Made by a program: the position numbers and the translations under genes
Part shown: positions 27,931 to 37,564 of the stretch, piece by piece
Layout of the letters: each line of letters begins with the position of its first letter
Numbering within the stretch: position 1 is the first letter of the stretch
The notes under the pieces: model-generated
Told to the model about the DNA's origin: nothing
Database searches by the model: none
What the model saw: the letters and a program-made list of their open reading frames with translations, nothing else
DNA from: JAWKZG01 sp041396125
Lineage (GTDB): Bacteria; Pseudomonadota; Gammaproteobacteria; Competibacterales; Competibacteraceae
Assembly: GCA_041396125.1 (NCBI GenBank)
Contig: JAWKZG010000013.1
Location: 1 to 64,000, forward strand
Direction of reading: 5' to 3'
DNA length: 64,000 nt

Positions 27931-27954
27931 AAGCCGGGGTTTAACCCCGGCTTT
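27931..27954. terminator. Bidirectional rho-independent-type terminator
   Basis: AAGCCGGGG (27931-27939), a 5-base TTTAA loop, then CCCCGGCTT forms a strong 9-bp stem between the BCCT gene (plus) and the Dpp operon (minus), which converge here. Confidence 0.8.
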
Positions 27955-28000
27955 GCCGTTGTCGTCTCTGAAATTATTACAGACTAGGCTGGTTATTCGG

Positions 28001-28981
28001 TTACACCAAATGACAGGCAACCTGGTGGCTGCCCGTGATCGTGCGCAGGGCGGGTGCTTGCGTGCGGCAAATCGATGTGGCTGCCGGGCAGCGCGGATGA
28101 AAATGGCAACCGGCGGGTGGGTTGGCTGGGTTGGGCGCATCACCGCCGAGCGTGATCCGTTCCGGCTGCCAGTCTGGTTTTGGGACCGGAATCGCAGATA
28201 ATAAGGCTTTGGTATAGGGGTGCAGCGGCTTGTCGTATAGTGCCTGCTGATCAGCCAGTTCGACAATTTTCCCGAGATACATGACCGCGACCCGATCCGC
28301 AATATGCCGCACGACTGCCAGATTATGCGAGATAAACAAATAGGTCAGCCCGAATTCTTTTTGCAGATCCTGCAAGAGATTCACAATCTGGGCCTGAATG
28401 GACACGTCAAGTGCTGATACAGCTTCATCGCAGACGATAAATTTCGGCTGCAGTGCCAGCGCTCTGGCTATGCCGATTCGCTGCCGTTGCCCGCCGGAAA
28501 ATTCATGCGGGTAACGATTGCCATAGTCCGCCGCAAGTCCCACCACATCCAAAAGTTTGGCAACCCGTGCGGCACGTTCCTGCCGCTTGCCAACACCATG
28601 TACCACTAAGGGTTCGGCGATAATATCCGCGACACTCATGCGCGGATTGAGCGAGCCAAACGGGTCCTGAAAAATAATCTGCAGATCGCGCCGGCAGGCT
28701 TGCATCTGCCGGTGTGACAAGGTGCACAGGTCCGTGCCTTGATAAAGGATGGAACCGCTGGTGGCTTGCAGCAAACGCAATAGCAGGCGCCCGGTGGTGG
28801 ATTTGCCGCAGCCGGACTCACCCACCAGGCCGAGCGTTTCTCCCTGCCGGATGCTTAAATCTATGCCGTCTACTGCCCGTACCGGATGACCAGTACCGCC
28901 CAGCAATCCTTTACGGCTGGAAAAATGCTTGACCAGGCCAACGGCGCTGAGCAATTCAGTGGCAGCGCTGCCGGTGCTCAT
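28001..28981 (-). CDS. Dpp/Opp-type ABC transporter ATPase (DppF-like)
   Basis: About 326 residues from ATG 28981. Walker A GESGCGKSTTGR, signature LSGG-type FSGGQRQRIGIARAL, Walker B FIVCDEAVSALD and the switch His in LFISHNLAVV are all present. The C-terminus has the oligopeptide-ATPase zinc or Fe-S-like Cys region: GCHFHPRCPAATSIC and HQVACHLV. It powers import together with DppD. It overlaps dppD by ATGA and is last in the minus-strand operon A-B-C-D-F. An upstream in-frame extension to 29098 is ignored because it lies inside dppD. Confidence 0.92.
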   Translation of the reverse strand: MSTGSAATELLSAVGLVKHFSSRKGLLGGTGHPVRAVDGIDLSIRQGETLGLVGESGCGKSTTGRLLLRLLQATSGSILYQGTDLCTLSHRQMQACRRDLQIIFQDPFGSLNPRMSVADIIAEPLVVHGVGKRQERAARVAKLLDVVGLAADYGNRYPHEFSGGQRQRIGIARALALQPKFIVCDEAVSALDVSIQAQIVNLLQDLQKEFGLTYLFISHNLAVVRHIADRVAVMYLGKIVELADQQALYDKPLHPYTKALLSAIPVPKPDWQPERITLGGDAPNPANPPAGCHFHPRCPAATSICRTQAPALRTITGSHQVACHLV

Positions 28982-29994
28982 GAGAGTAGTGCTCCAGATG
29001 GGTGGCAATCTGCCGGATGGTAATCGGTATGACGAATACAGGCGACTTGATGCACCGGGCTTATCAGCGGGAGCAGCTCCGGTTTGTGCTCGCGGCACGG
29101 CGTTTTCGCATAAGGACAGCGGGGGGCGAAATAACAGCCCGGTGGCAAACTGTCCGGGCTTGGCACGCTGCCCTCAATCGCCTGTAAACGCTGGGCGTGA
29201 TCATCCAGTTGTGGAATCGATGCCAGCAGCCCTTCGGTATACGGGTGCGCCGGCCGCTCAAACAGGCTGCGTACCGGTGCCTGTTCGACCATTCGCCCGG
29301 CATACATGACCGCGACCCGATCCGCAAACTGGGCGATGATGCCAAGGTCGTGGGTGATCATGATAACCGCCATCTCCAGTTCGCGTTGCAGCTGCCGCAA
29401 TAAATCCAGGATCTGCGCCTGAATGGTGACGTCAAGTGCCGTGGTGGGTTCATCCGCGATCAGAATTTTCGGGTTGCAGGCCAGCGCCATCGCGATCATG
29501 ACTCGCTGCCGCATACCGCCGGATAACTGATGCGGGTATTCGTCAATGCGCTGTGCCGCGCCGGGCAATTCGACCCGCTGCAGTAACTCTATGGCCCGTA
29601 AACGGGCCTGTCGACGGCTTAGTTTCTGGTGATAACGCAGGGTTTCCATGATTTGATCACCAATGCTGAAAACCGGGTTCAGGGAACTCATCGGCTCTTG
29701 AAAAATCATCGAAATATCGGCACCCCGGATGCGGCGCAATTCAGGCAGGCTTGCTGTCAGCAAATCCGTGCCCTGGAATAATACCCGACCGTTGCTAACC
29801 CGTCCGGGCGATGCGATCAGACCCATGATTGACAGTGCCGTCACGCTTTTACCGCTGCCGGATTCACCGACAATACCCAGAACCTCACCGGCGGCCAGCT
29901 CGAAGTTTACCCGATCCAGTACGGTGAATTCATGGCCTTCGGCATTACGGAACACTGCCGTCAGATCCTGTACTTCCAATAATGCAGGACTCAT
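28978..29994 (-). CDS. Dpp/Opp-type ABC transporter ATPase (DppD-like)
   Basis: A 338-residue ATPase. Walker A GESGSGKSVTALS, Q loop IFQEPMSSLNPVF, signature LSGGMRQRVMIAMAL and Walker B ILIADEPTTALD are intact, with the switch His in MITHDLG. The C-terminal GCYFAPRCPYAKTPC holds the Cys group common in DppD/OppD. Forms the nucleotide-binding pair with the DppF-like protein. Overlaps the permease gene by ATGA and the next ATPase gene by 4 bases. Confidence 0.92.
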   Translation of the reverse strand: MSPALLEVQDLTAVFRNAEGHEFTVLDRVNFELAAGEVLGIVGESGSGKSVTALSIMGLIASPGRVSNGRVLFQGTDLLTASLPELRRIRGADISMIFQEPMSSLNPVFSIGDQIMETLRYHQKLSRRQARLRAIELLQRVELPGAAQRIDEYPHQLSGGMRQRVMIAMALACNPKILIADEPTTALDVTIQAQILDLLRQLQRELEMAVIMITHDLGIIAQFADRVAVMYAGRMVEQAPVRSLFERPAHPYTEGLLASIPQLDDHAQRLQAIEGSVPSPDSLPPGCYFAPRCPYAKTPCREHKPELLPLISPVHQVACIRHTDYHPADCHPSGALLS

Positions 29995-30866
29995 CGCACT
30001 TCCACCTGCATCCGCGGATCAAGCACGTCACGTAAACCATCACCCAGCAAATTGAGCCCCAGTACGGTCAAAGCGATGGCAATGCCGGGAAACAGCGAAA
30101 TCCAGGGCGCTTCAGGAATGTAGCTGCGTCCATCCGCGATAATATTGCCCCAACTCGGCGTCGGCGGTGGTGGACCTACACCGATAAAGCTCAGCACGGC
30201 TTCTGCCAGGATGGCATAGGCAAAGATAAAGGTGAGCTGGACAATAAGCGGTGCCAGACTGTTGGTCAGGATATGCCGCCACAAAATACGCAGATGGCTG
30301 GCACCGCAGGCCAGTGCGGCTTCGACATATTCCATGCCACGGACCACCAGTACGGCGGCGCGCACGATACGTGCGGTCCGTGGGGTATAGGCAATGGTCA
30401 GAGCGATAATCGCATTGATTTCAGACGGCCCCAGCACCGCAGCCAGGGCAATGGCAAGCAGGATGCCCGGAAAGGCCATCAGCCCATCCATGGTGCGCAT
30501 CAGCACATTATCAAGGCGCTGGAAATAACCGGCCAGAGCACCCAGTAAAACCCCCAGCAGACCGGTAGTGAGCACCACCATAACAGCAATGCGCAGCGAG
30601 ACACGGCTGCCATAGGCAATACGGCTGAAAATATCCCGGCCATAATTATCCGTACCAAGCCAATGCGTTAAATTGGGCTCACCTAAGCGGTAGCGGAAAT
30701 TGTTCTGATTGGGATCATGCTGCACGATAACATCGGCCAGCAAGGCCAGCAGCAACACAATACCGAAGAGTACCAGGCCCGTCATGAAAAGTCGGTGCCG
30801 ACGCAGTTTGTGCCATACACCGGAGCGTCGCCGCACGGCGGTCGGGGCGCTGTCAACTGTGCTCAT
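29991..30866 (-). CDS. Dpp/Opp-type ABC transporter permease (DppC-like)
   Basis: About 291 residues starting MSTVDSAPTAVRRRSG (ATG 30866). One TM segment follows the basic N-tail, then the DppC-type TGTDNYGRDIFSR-like motif (HWLGTDNYGRDIFSR), and the EAA loop, EAALACGASHLRILWRHI, contacts the ATPases. Six segments in all. It overlaps dppB by about 14 bases and dppD by 4. A longer upstream start (30926) lies inside dppB and lacks support. Confidence 0.9.
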   Translation of the reverse strand: MSTVDSAPTAVRRRSGVWHKLRRHRLFMTGLVLFGIVLLLALLADVIVQHDPNQNNFRYRLGEPNLTHWLGTDNYGRDIFSRIAYGSRVSLRIAVMVVLTTGLLGVLLGALAGYFQRLDNVLMRTMDGLMAFPGILLAIALAAVLGPSEINAIIALTIAYTPRTARIVRAAVLVVRGMEYVEAALACGASHLRILWRHILTNSLAPLIVQLTFIFAYAILAEAVLSFIGVGPPPPTPSWGNIIADGRSYIPEAPWISLFPGIAIALTVLGLNLLGDGLRDVLDPRMQVEVR

Positions 30867-31803
30867 AGCGAACTCTTGGATCAAGATAGGCGTATAAAAT
30901 ATCGACAATAATATTGACGAACACAAATGCGCTGGCAGTTAGCAATAAGCCGCCCTGAATCACCGGAATATCGCGCCGCAAAATCGCGCCGATGATCAGT
31001 CGTCCGATACCGGGCAGCGAGAAAACCGATTCAATAACCACGGCCCCGCCCAGTAAAATACCGACAGACAAGCCCGTCACCGTTACCACCGGCACCAGCA
31101 CATTGGCAAAAGCGTGCTTGGCGATGATCAGCCATTCCGGCAGGCCTTTGGCACGGGCGGTGCGAACGTAATCCTGTCGCAATACTTCGAGCATGCTGGA
31201 ACGGGTCATGCGTGCCAGCAGGCCCATTTGGGTAAAAGCCAGCGTCAGCGCCGGCAAAGTCATCGTTCGCAGCCAGCCCAGCATATCTTCACTGAAGGGA
31301 ATATAGCCGCCGGTCGGCAGCCAGCCCAGCAAAACTGCAAAAGAGTAAATCAGCACCAGTCCGAGCCAGAAATCGGGCAGTGACATACCGAGTAGCGCGA
31401 AAGTCATGAGCGATTGATCCACCCAGGTATTGTGGCGCACGGCGGCCAGCACCCCACTGCTGACACCGAGTACGATCATGATAAACAGCGCCAGCAAGGT
31501 CAACGAAAGTGTGACCGGGGCACGTTCTGCGATCGCGGTGACAACACTGCGGTTGAGTAAAAATGAATGGCCAAGATCACCTTGCAACAGCTGACCATAC
31601 CATTGCAGCAGCTGCTGATAAAAAGGGCGGTCCAGTCCCATTTGCTGGCGCACCCGTTCGATTTCCTCGATCGAGGCGGTCGGACCGGCCATTTCCGAGG
31701 CCGCATCACCAGGCACCAGCCAGATGATCAGAAACGACACCAGGGAAACGATCAACAGCACCGGGATAGCGCTTAGTAAGCGCTGCAGTATATAGCGAGT
31801 CAT
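30853..31803 (-). CDS. Dpp/Opp-type ABC transporter permease (DppB-like)
   Basis: A 316-residue permease with the DppB start (TRYILQRLLSAIPVLLIVS), the WLVPGDAA motif after the first TM segment, the long periplasmic loop, and the EAA loop RTARAKGLPEWLIIAKHAFANVLVP. The C-terminus FVNIIVDILYAYLDPRVRY is typical. It pairs with the DppC-like protein to form the channel. It lies 58 bases after the binding-protein gene. Confidence 0.92.
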   Translation of the reverse strand: MTRYILQRLLSAIPVLLIVSLVSFLIIWLVPGDAASEMAGPTASIEEIERVRQQMGLDRPFYQQLLQWYGQLLQGDLGHSFLLNRSVVTAIAERAPVTLSLTLLALFIMIVLGVSSGVLAAVRHNTWVDQSLMTFALLGMSLPDFWLGLVLIYSFAVLLGWLPTGGYIPFSEDMLGWLRTMTLPALTLAFTQMGLLARMTRSSMLEVLRQDYVRTARAKGLPEWLIIAKHAFANVLVPVVTVTGLSVGILLGGAVVIESVFSLPGIGRLIIGAILRRDIPVIQGGLLLTASAFVFVNIIVDILYAYLDPRVRYEHS

Positions 31804-31861
31804 AATAAGGGAGCGGGCCTCTTGTCAAAGCGCAAGAGGCCCTTGCAGAGATAAGACTTAA

Positions 31862-33412
31862 TCACTCAAACCAGACATCCCACATGCGCGGAATACGATA
31901 AGGCTTATAGTTGACAACATTACTGCGGGTAGCTTGATAAATGCCGACATCGCCGACTTTGATCGCGTAAAATTTTTCATACAGACGTTTCTGAATATTA
32001 GCAAAAGCCTGTTTGCGGACTTCCAGATCAAGGGAGGTGTTCAACACCTGATATTCGTTTTCCAGGACCTCGTCTTTTTCAAACTGGAAGTTATTGTCAC
32101 CGACAAAAAATCCCACGACACCATACGGTCCTTCGTAGGGTTCGATACCCATCATCAAGGTCCAGGCATTCCAGCCTTCCGGCTTGGCACGGGTCGCCAG
32201 CGCGGTGGGCCAGTCAACGACTTTGATACTGACATTCATGCCGATGGCCTTGAGCTGCTCACCGGCAACGACGGCTGTATCGTTGTGATTTTTGAAACTG
32301 TTATCGGTCAGGATGACCAGTTCCTCGCCCTGATAACCGGCTTCGGCAAGTAATTGCTTGGCGCGATCGACATCGTTTTGGTTATACAGTTCTTGACCGA
32401 TATCGCCAGCGAAATAAACCGTGCCAGGATGCTGCCAGCCATGCGTGAGGCGGTACAGACCATCTGTCGAAATCGCCATGATTTCTTCCATATTCAGGGC
32501 GATCTGGATAGCCTCCCGGACTTTGATATTATCGGTCGGGGCTTGCGATGCATTCAAGAAGATGGTCTGAAACGCCCACGGTGTCATCTCGTGAATCTTG
32601 ATGTCGGGATTGTCCTGCAGGCGTTGCGCCGCAGCTGCCGGCAGCTGTTCCAGAAATTGTACCTCGCCGGTCTGCAGGGCTGCTGTACGGGCGCCGCCTT
32701 CGGGCATGAAGCGAATGGTAATGGTGTCAAAATACGCCGTTTTGCGGCCACCAAAACCATCCCGTTCGGTGTAATTCATATTCGGGCTGTAGTTTTCAAA
32801 GCGTTTCAGCTTGACGTGGCTATCCGGTACGTATTCGACAAATTCATACGGGCCGGTGCCGATAATCTCGATTTTACCGGCTTCTTTGGCGGCTTCCTCG
32901 GCGGGAATGACAACTGCCGGGGCGCGTGGTGAACTGAGCTGACCGATAAAATCCGGCACCACATGGCTCATGGTCACTGTTACCTCGTGCGGCCCGGTCG
33001 CTTCGATGCCGGCAACAGGTTCCATGATCTTGGCGCTGGCGCCGACCTTGGCATAACGCTCCAGAGACGCTTTGACGTCTTCCGCCTGCATTTCTTTGCC
33101 ATTATGAAACAGCACGCCTTGACGCAAGCTGAACACATAGGTCAAGCCATCTTCGGACAAGGTAAAGCTTTCTACTAAATCAGGAATAGGGGTTGCATTT
33201 TCACTGCGTGCGAACAGCGTTTCGTAAATATGCAGGTTAATATTGCGTGATGCCTGCGCTGACGTCGTCATTGCGTCCAGGGTGGGTGGTTGCGCCTGCT
33301 GGGCCATAATGGCATCGCCGCCCATATTTTGGGCGCTGGCGAGATTGCCTGATAGCAAAGCGAGAGCGCAGCAGAATCCTCGCATAGATGAAGTGAACCG
33401 CATTATTTTCAT
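31862..33412 (-). CDS. Dpp/Opp-type ABC periplasmic binding protein
   Basis: A 516-residue SBP_bac_5 protein with a Sec signal (MRGFCCALALLSGNLASAQ). The mature part shows family blocks such as LVESFTLSEDGLTYVFSLRQGVLFHNGKEMQAEDVKASLERY and IGTGPYEFVEYVPDSHVKLKRFENY. It captures peptides or other nitrogenous solutes in the periplasm; the ligand is not predictable. The start ATG 33412 has an AGGAG box about 10 bases upstream. First gene of the minus-strand ABC operon, divergent from the deacylase gene at 33580. Confidence 0.93.
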   Translation of the reverse strand: MKIMRFTSSMRGFCCALALLSGNLASAQNMGGDAIMAQQAQPPTLDAMTTSAQASRNINLHIYETLFARSENATPIPDLVESFTLSEDGLTYVFSLRQGVLFHNGKEMQAEDVKASLERYAKVGASAKIMEPVAGIEATGPHEVTVTMSHVVPDFIGQLSSPRAPAVVIPAEEAAKEAGKIEIIGTGPYEFVEYVPDSHVKLKRFENYSPNMNYTERDGFGGRKTAYFDTITIRFMPEGGARTAALQTGEVQFLEQLPAAAAQRLQDNPDIKIHEMTPWAFQTIFLNASQAPTDNIKVREAIQIALNMEEIMAISTDGLYRLTHGWQHPGTVYFAGDIGQELYNQNDVDRAKQLLAEAGYQGEELVILTDNSFKNHNDTAVVAGEQLKAIGMNVSIKVVDWPTALATRAKPEGWNAWTLMMGIEPYEGPYGVVGFFVGDNNFQFEKDEVLENEYQVLNTSLDLEVRKQAFANIQKRLYEKFYAIKVGDVGIYQATRSNVVNYKPYRIPRMWDVWFE

Positions 33413-33579
33413 TGCTTATTTTCTCCTGCTGATGTGGTGAAGTAGCAGCACAGCGCTGTCGGGAAAGTTCGCCCTGCCCATATTTATATAGTTTGTGATG
33501 TCGCAAAACGCAAGATTATTGGCGAATGCTGTACTAGACTTAAACGCCGTAACCCCATTCACTGCCGCTGGAGGACGCC

Positions 33580-34599
33580 GTGCATAGCGCTATTGACCCT
33601 AATAAATCGCGTGTCATCGTTGAAATCGATTACGCACAGACTGGTAAACAATTTGGCGTATTGCGGGTGCCGCAATCACGCAATGATTCGGGCTGGGGTA
33701 CGGTCGCTATCCCGATTGTCGTGATTGCCAACGGCAGCGGTCCCACGGTGTTGTTTACCGCAGGTAATCACGGCGACGAATATGAAGGCCAGGTCGCGGC
33801 CATGAATCTGGCGCGGGAACTGGAACCGGAGCAGATACAGGGTCGGGTGATCATTTTGCCGGCGATGCATTTTCCGGCCGCCATGAACGGAACCCGCTTG
33901 TCGCCTATTGATGGCAAGGACTTCAATCGCTGTTTTCCGGGCAATCCCAATGGCAGTTTTGCCGAAATCCTGGCCCATTATGTGGCAACTGAATTACTGC
34001 CCCTGGCCGATTTTCAGATGGATTTGCATTCCGGCGGTCATTCCATGGATATCGTTCCCAGCAGTGTTGCACATCAGCTGAGCGAGCCTGCCGCGATGGC
34101 CAAATCACTCGAGGTTATGGCCGCCTTCGGTGCGCCGGTCAGCCTGGTGTTAACCGAAGTATCAGCAGGGCCGACCCTGCTGGCTGCCGCCGAACGACTG
34201 GGCCTGATCGCCCTGTCAGCCGAGCTGGGCGGTCTGGGCCGGGTGGCGGTTGATAATCTGGAAATCACCGAACGCGGGGTTCGCAATGTGCTGAAATATT
34301 ACGGTGTGCTGGAGGGTAAGCCAGAGCAGTCGTCAGGCTATCAGACGCAGACCATGACGGTGCCGGATTTCTCGCACTATATTTTTGCGCCGTCAGCGGG
34401 ATTATTTCAGCCTTATCACGCTATCGGGCAAACGGTAGAAGCGGGCCAGCCGGCCGGCAGATTGCTGTTTATTGAAGACCCGTCCCGTCCTCCCCTGGAG
34501 CTGGCTTACAAGGCTTCGGGAATGCTCTGGTGCACCCGTGGTTCCGCGCGCGTGCAGGCGGGAGACCCGGTAGCGGTGATCGCGGTAAATTATTCATAA
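33580..34599 (+). CDS. AstE/DoeB-like zinc deacylase (M14-type amidohydrolase)
   Basis: A 339-residue succinylglutamate desuccinylase / aspartoacylase family protein. Zinc ligands are visible in GNHGDEYEGQ (His and Glu) and DLHSGGHSMD (second His); NGTRLSPIDGKDFNRCFPG is the conserved substrate loop. DoeB, an N-alpha-acetyl-diaminobutyrate deacetylase of ectoine breakdown, has the same layout, including the C-terminal beta domain. The reaction would release an amino acid from its N-acyl form. It is divergent from the Dpp operon and precedes an aldolase and a PLP dehydratase, so it may act on a compound brought in by that transporter. Confidence 0.85.
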   Translation: MHSAIDPNKSRVIVEIDYAQTGKQFGVLRVPQSRNDSGWGTVAIPIVVIANGSGPTVLFTAGNHGDEYEGQVAAMNLARELEPEQIQGRVIILPAMHFPAAMNGTRLSPIDGKDFNRCFPGNPNGSFAEILAHYVATELLPLADFQMDLHSGGHSMDIVPSSVAHQLSEPAAMAKSLEVMAAFGAPVSLVLTEVSAGPTLLAAAERLGLIALSAELGGLGRVAVDNLEITERGVRNVLKYYGVLEGKPEQSSGYQTQTMTVPDFSHYIFAPSAGLFQPYHAIGQTVEAGQPAGRLLFIEDPSRPPLELAYKASGMLWCTRGSARVQAGDPVAVIAVNYS

Positions 34600-34615
34600 G
34601 CACAGGAGATATCGC

Positions 34616-35368
34616 ATGACTACGGTACAAAATATACGAACCGATGATGATCTGGAGTGGCAATTACGCTGCGATATGGCGGCGGTGTTCCGCATTTGTG
34701 CCCGACTCGGCATGAATGAGCAGATCGGCAACCATAATAGTTTGATGCTGCCGGGCACGGATAATCTGTTTCTGATCAATCCTCGCGGGTTGCTGTTTCA
34801 GGAGGTTACCGCCAGCAATCTGATCGTCTGTGATCTCGACGGCAAGGTGGTGCGCGGGCACGGTGAGTTGCGCAAAGTGGCTTTTCATATTCATGCCCGG
34901 ATTCATCTGCAACACCCCGCTGCCCGCTGCATATTGCATGTGCATCCGCAGTATCTGACCGCACTGTCGATGATCAAAGGTGGCCGGCTGGAACTGGTGC
35001 ATCACAACAGCCTGATTCTGAATGATCGGGTCGCTTACGATGAAGGCCAGTTTGGTCCCGCGCTGAGCAACGAAGAGGGTGATCGTCTGGCCGGCCTGAT
35101 GGGCGATAAAAGCATACTGGTCATGGCCAATCATGGCGTCACCGCAGTTGGACCGACGGTGCATGAGGCCTTTGATGAACTGTTCATTGCCGAACGCACC
35201 TGCATGTACCAGATGACCGCCATGAACACGGGCCGTGAATTGTACACCCAGCCTGATTCTCTGCGTTACGGCTACCACGGCCCCTGGGGCGAGAAAGTGG
35301 ACGCCCGTTTGCATCTCGATGCCTGGCGGCGCGTGCTGGATAAGGAAGGATCTGATTATGCGACTTGA
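34616..35368 (+). CDS. Class II aldolase/adducin-family protein
   Basis: A 250-residue protein of the class II aldolase fold. The zinc site is visible as ILHVHPQYLT (His-x-His), with a further His in NHGVTAVGPTVHEAF, and the acidic residue is expected near the EEGD/NEEGDRL loop. Members cleave or decarboxylate sugar phosphates and other hydroxy carbonyl acids. Some act on unphosphorylated substrates. It follows the deacylase by 16 bases with an AGGAG box and precedes the dehydratase by 44 bases, so the three form an operon. The substrate is unknown. Confidence 0.88.
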   Translation: MTTVQNIRTDDDLEWQLRCDMAAVFRICARLGMNEQIGNHNSLMLPGTDNLFLINPRGLLFQEVTASNLIVCDLDGKVVRGHGELRKVAFHIHARIHLQHPAARCILHVHPQYLTALSMIKGGRLELVHHNSLILNDRVAYDEGQFGPALSNEEGDRLAGLMGDKSILVMANHGVTAVGPTVHEAFDELFIAERTCMYQMTAMNTGRELYTQPDSLRYGYHGPWGEKVDARLHLDAWRRVLDKEGSDYAT

Positions 35369-35412
35369 TTCGCTGCATCTGAAGACGGGCATTGGCAAGG
35401 TTGATACGGTTT

Positions 35413-36345
35413 ATGATCACGCCTGATCTAATCGAACAAGCGGCCTGGCGCATTCAAGCATCTGTCCGCCAGACCCCGGTAATCACCCTGGAGCCCGGCG
35501 CGTTTGACGTTCCGGGCCAGCTGACACTGAAGCTTGAGCTGTTGCAGCATACCGGATCATTTAAAGCGCGCGGTGCTTTCAATCGTCTGTTAAGCGCTGA
35601 TGTTCCGGCGGCTGGTGTAGTGGCTGCTTCGGGTGGCAATCACGGCGCTGCAGTGGCCTATGCCGCCCAGCAATTGGGCCACCCTGCCGCAATTTTTGTA
35701 CCGCAGATCGCCTCGGCCGTGAAAATTCAGCGTCTGCGCGATTACGGCGCGCAAGTCACGGTAACAGGGGCAGCCTACGCGGATGCATTCGCCGCCAGCC
35801 TGGATTACGCCAGCAACAGCGGCGCGATGATGGTGCACGCCTATGATCAGGCTGAAGTCCTGATAGGGCAGGGCACCACCGGGCGTGAGCTGGAACAGCA
35901 GGCCCCGGAGCTGGATACTGTGCTGGTCGCCGTTGGCGGGGGGGGCTTTATCGGCGGTATTGCCGCCTGGTACCGGGGCCGTATCAAACTGATCGGTGTC
36001 GAACCGGACAACGCGCCAACCTTGAGCCGGGCACTGCAAGCAGGGCAGCCGGTTGATGTGGAGGTCAGCGGTATCGCGGCAGATTCGCTGGGGGCCAGGC
36101 GCATCGGGACGCTGATGTTTCCGCTGGCACAACAGTATCTGACAACGGTAACGGTCAGCGACGAGGCTATTCAGTCCGCCCAGCAGGCATTGTGGCAAAA
36201 ACTGCGGCTGGTCACTGAACCTGGCGGCGCGACCGCGCTGGCGGCGCTGTTGTCCGGCCGCTATGTCCCGGCACCGGGTGAGCGGGTCGGGGTGCTGGTG
36301 TGTGGTGGAAATACCGATCCCGCTACGTTGTCAGCCAGTCAATAA
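35413..36345 (+). CDS. PLP-dependent threonine/serine dehydratase family (EutB-like)
   Basis: A 310-residue fold-type II PLP enzyme. The Schiff-base Lys is in HTGSFKARGAFN, the cofactor ring loop is ASGGNHGAAV and the phosphate-binding Gly loop is VAVGGGGFIGG. GGNTDP near the end holds the pyridine-N contact (Asn/Ser type). The family includes threonine deaminase, serine racemase, threo-hydroxyaspartate dehydratase and the hydroxyectoine-utilisation enzyme EutB. With a DoeB-like deacylase two genes upstream, an ectoine-type pathway is possible. However, doeA, doeC, doeD, eutA and eutC are not in view. ATG 35413 is preferred over TTG 35392. Confidence 0.87.
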   Translation: MITPDLIEQAAWRIQASVRQTPVITLEPGAFDVPGQLTLKLELLQHTGSFKARGAFNRLLSADVPAAGVVAASGGNHGAAVAYAAQQLGHPAAIFVPQIASAVKIQRLRDYGAQVTVTGAAYADAFAASLDYASNSGAMMVHAYDQAEVLIGQGTTGRELEQQAPELDTVLVAVGGGGFIGGIAAWYRGRIKLIGVEPDNAPTLSRALQAGQPVDVEVSGIAADSLGARRIGTLMFPLAQQYLTTVTVSDEAIQSAQQALWQKLRLVTEPGGATALAALLSGRYVPAPGERVGVLVCGGNTDPATLSASQ

Positions 36346-36467
36346 CGCCATATTTATTAACTTCCCCAGGAAAGAAAGGGAAAGTAAAGCGCGAAAGAAA
36401 AAGTGTAAAAAGCCTGCCAAGAATAAAAAAAGAACAAGCCTTCGGGTGAATATGCTTATGCAAAAAT

Positions 36468-36493
36468 AGAATAAAAAACATTTTTTTTATTCT
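36468..36493. terminator. A+T hairpin, possible terminator
   Basis: AGAATAAAAAA and TTTTTTATTCT form an 11-bp A/T stem with a CA-type loop in the gap between the dehydratase and the next ABC operon. Stability is low, so the call is weak. Confidence 0.35.
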
Positions 36494-36540
36494 TAAAATA
36501 CCGCATGGCTATTTCATCTACTTCACCCGGAGGATCTGTC

Positions 36541-37554
36541 ATGCGCAGAACCCGTATTTCATTTTTATTTTCATGGTTACTCAGTTCGCTGCTGCTTTGG
36601 AGCACCACCAGCCGTGCCGCAGCGCCGCTGGAAATCGGTTATATGCCGATTATTCCGGTTTCGCAGGCGTTTGTCGTACTGGAAGGCGATACGCTGGCCA
36701 AGGCCGGTGTGACTGACCCGACGCTGATTAAATTTCAAAACGGACCGGCAATTGTGCAGGCTCTGCTGGCCGGTCAGCTGGATATTGCTTATCTGGGCAT
36801 CGGCCCGGCCATGGTGGCCCGGGCCAAAGGCGCGGATATCAAGGTTGTGGCGTCCAATATCGTGGAGCAGATCAGTGTTATCGCACTGGGCGAGTTGGCC
36901 CCTTATTTTGCAGAAGGTACTAAACGCAGCGCGTTCGAGCGTTTTACTGCGGATAAAGGGCGCAAACCCGTCATTGCTACGTTTCCCAGGGGATCGGTGC
37001 CGGAAACGGTGTTGCAGTACTGGTTACGCAATCAACTGGCGATTGATCCGGCCGCCATCGAGATCATTTATCAGGGTGCAGCCCAGGTTCAGCAAGCCTT
37101 ATTGACAGGGGCCGTCGATGGCGCTGCTATTCTGGAGCCGGTGGTCAGCATCATAAGCAGCAAGCTGCCTGCCGCGCGGGTTGTTGCACAAGGCTCGGAA
37201 TTATTCCCGCACCAGCCGGGGGCGATACTGGTAGTACGGGACAAACTGCTGAAAGAGCACCCGCAACTGGTGCAGGCTCTGGTGGCAGCACATGTACAGG
37301 CGACCGAACAGTTAAAGACAGCGCCGGAAACCGTTGTTGACGCTGTCCGGAAATATGTGGGTGGCGGTCGTTTGAGCCGGGACATCGTACTGCAGGCGCT
37401 GCAAAACTCGCAGCAAAGCTTCGAAGCTGATCCGAACGCAATTCTGGCCAGCACTCGGGTCATGCGGGATTTCCAGACCGAGATCGGAACGCTGAAAACT
37501 CCGGTCGATCTGGATACCTTATTTGATACCTCCATTTACGATCAGCTGCCGTAG
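36541..37554 (+). CDS. ABC transporter binding protein, NMT1/TauA/SsuA type
   Basis: About 337 residues with a Sec signal (FLFSWLLSSLLLWSTTSRAAA). The mature part EIGYMPIIPVSQAFVV, then IVQALLAGQLDIAYLGIGPAMVARAKGADIKVVA, is typical of SsuA/TauA-type receptors for sulfonates, nitrate or pyrimidine precursors. The start ATG 36541 has a GGAGG box 8 bases upstream, so it is preferred over 36505. It opens a binding protein-permease-ATPase operon. The substrate class is not fixed. The DsrE-like gene at the end would fit a sulfur compound, but this is weak. Confidence 0.88.
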   Translation: MRRTRISFLFSWLLSSLLLWSTTSRAAAPLEIGYMPIIPVSQAFVVLEGDTLAKAGVTDPTLIKFQNGPAIVQALLAGQLDIAYLGIGPAMVARAKGADIKVVASNIVEQISVIALGELAPYFAEGTKRSAFERFTADKGRKPVIATFPRGSVPETVLQYWLRNQLAIDPAAIEIIYQGAAQVQQALLTGAVDGAAILEPVVSIISSKLPAARVVAQGSELFPHQPGAILVVRDKLLKEHPQLVQALVAAHVQATEQLKTAPETVVDAVRKYVGGGRLSRDIVLQALQNSQQSFEADPNAILASTRVMRDFQTEIGTLKTPVDLDTLFDTSIYDQLP

Positions 37555-37564
37555 CGTATCCGGG

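Noticed and set aside
33600..36345. Complete ectoine degradation cluster
   Set aside because: Only a DoeB-like and an EutB-like gene are present. doeA, doeC, doeD, eutA and eutC are absent here, so the pathway name is not justified.
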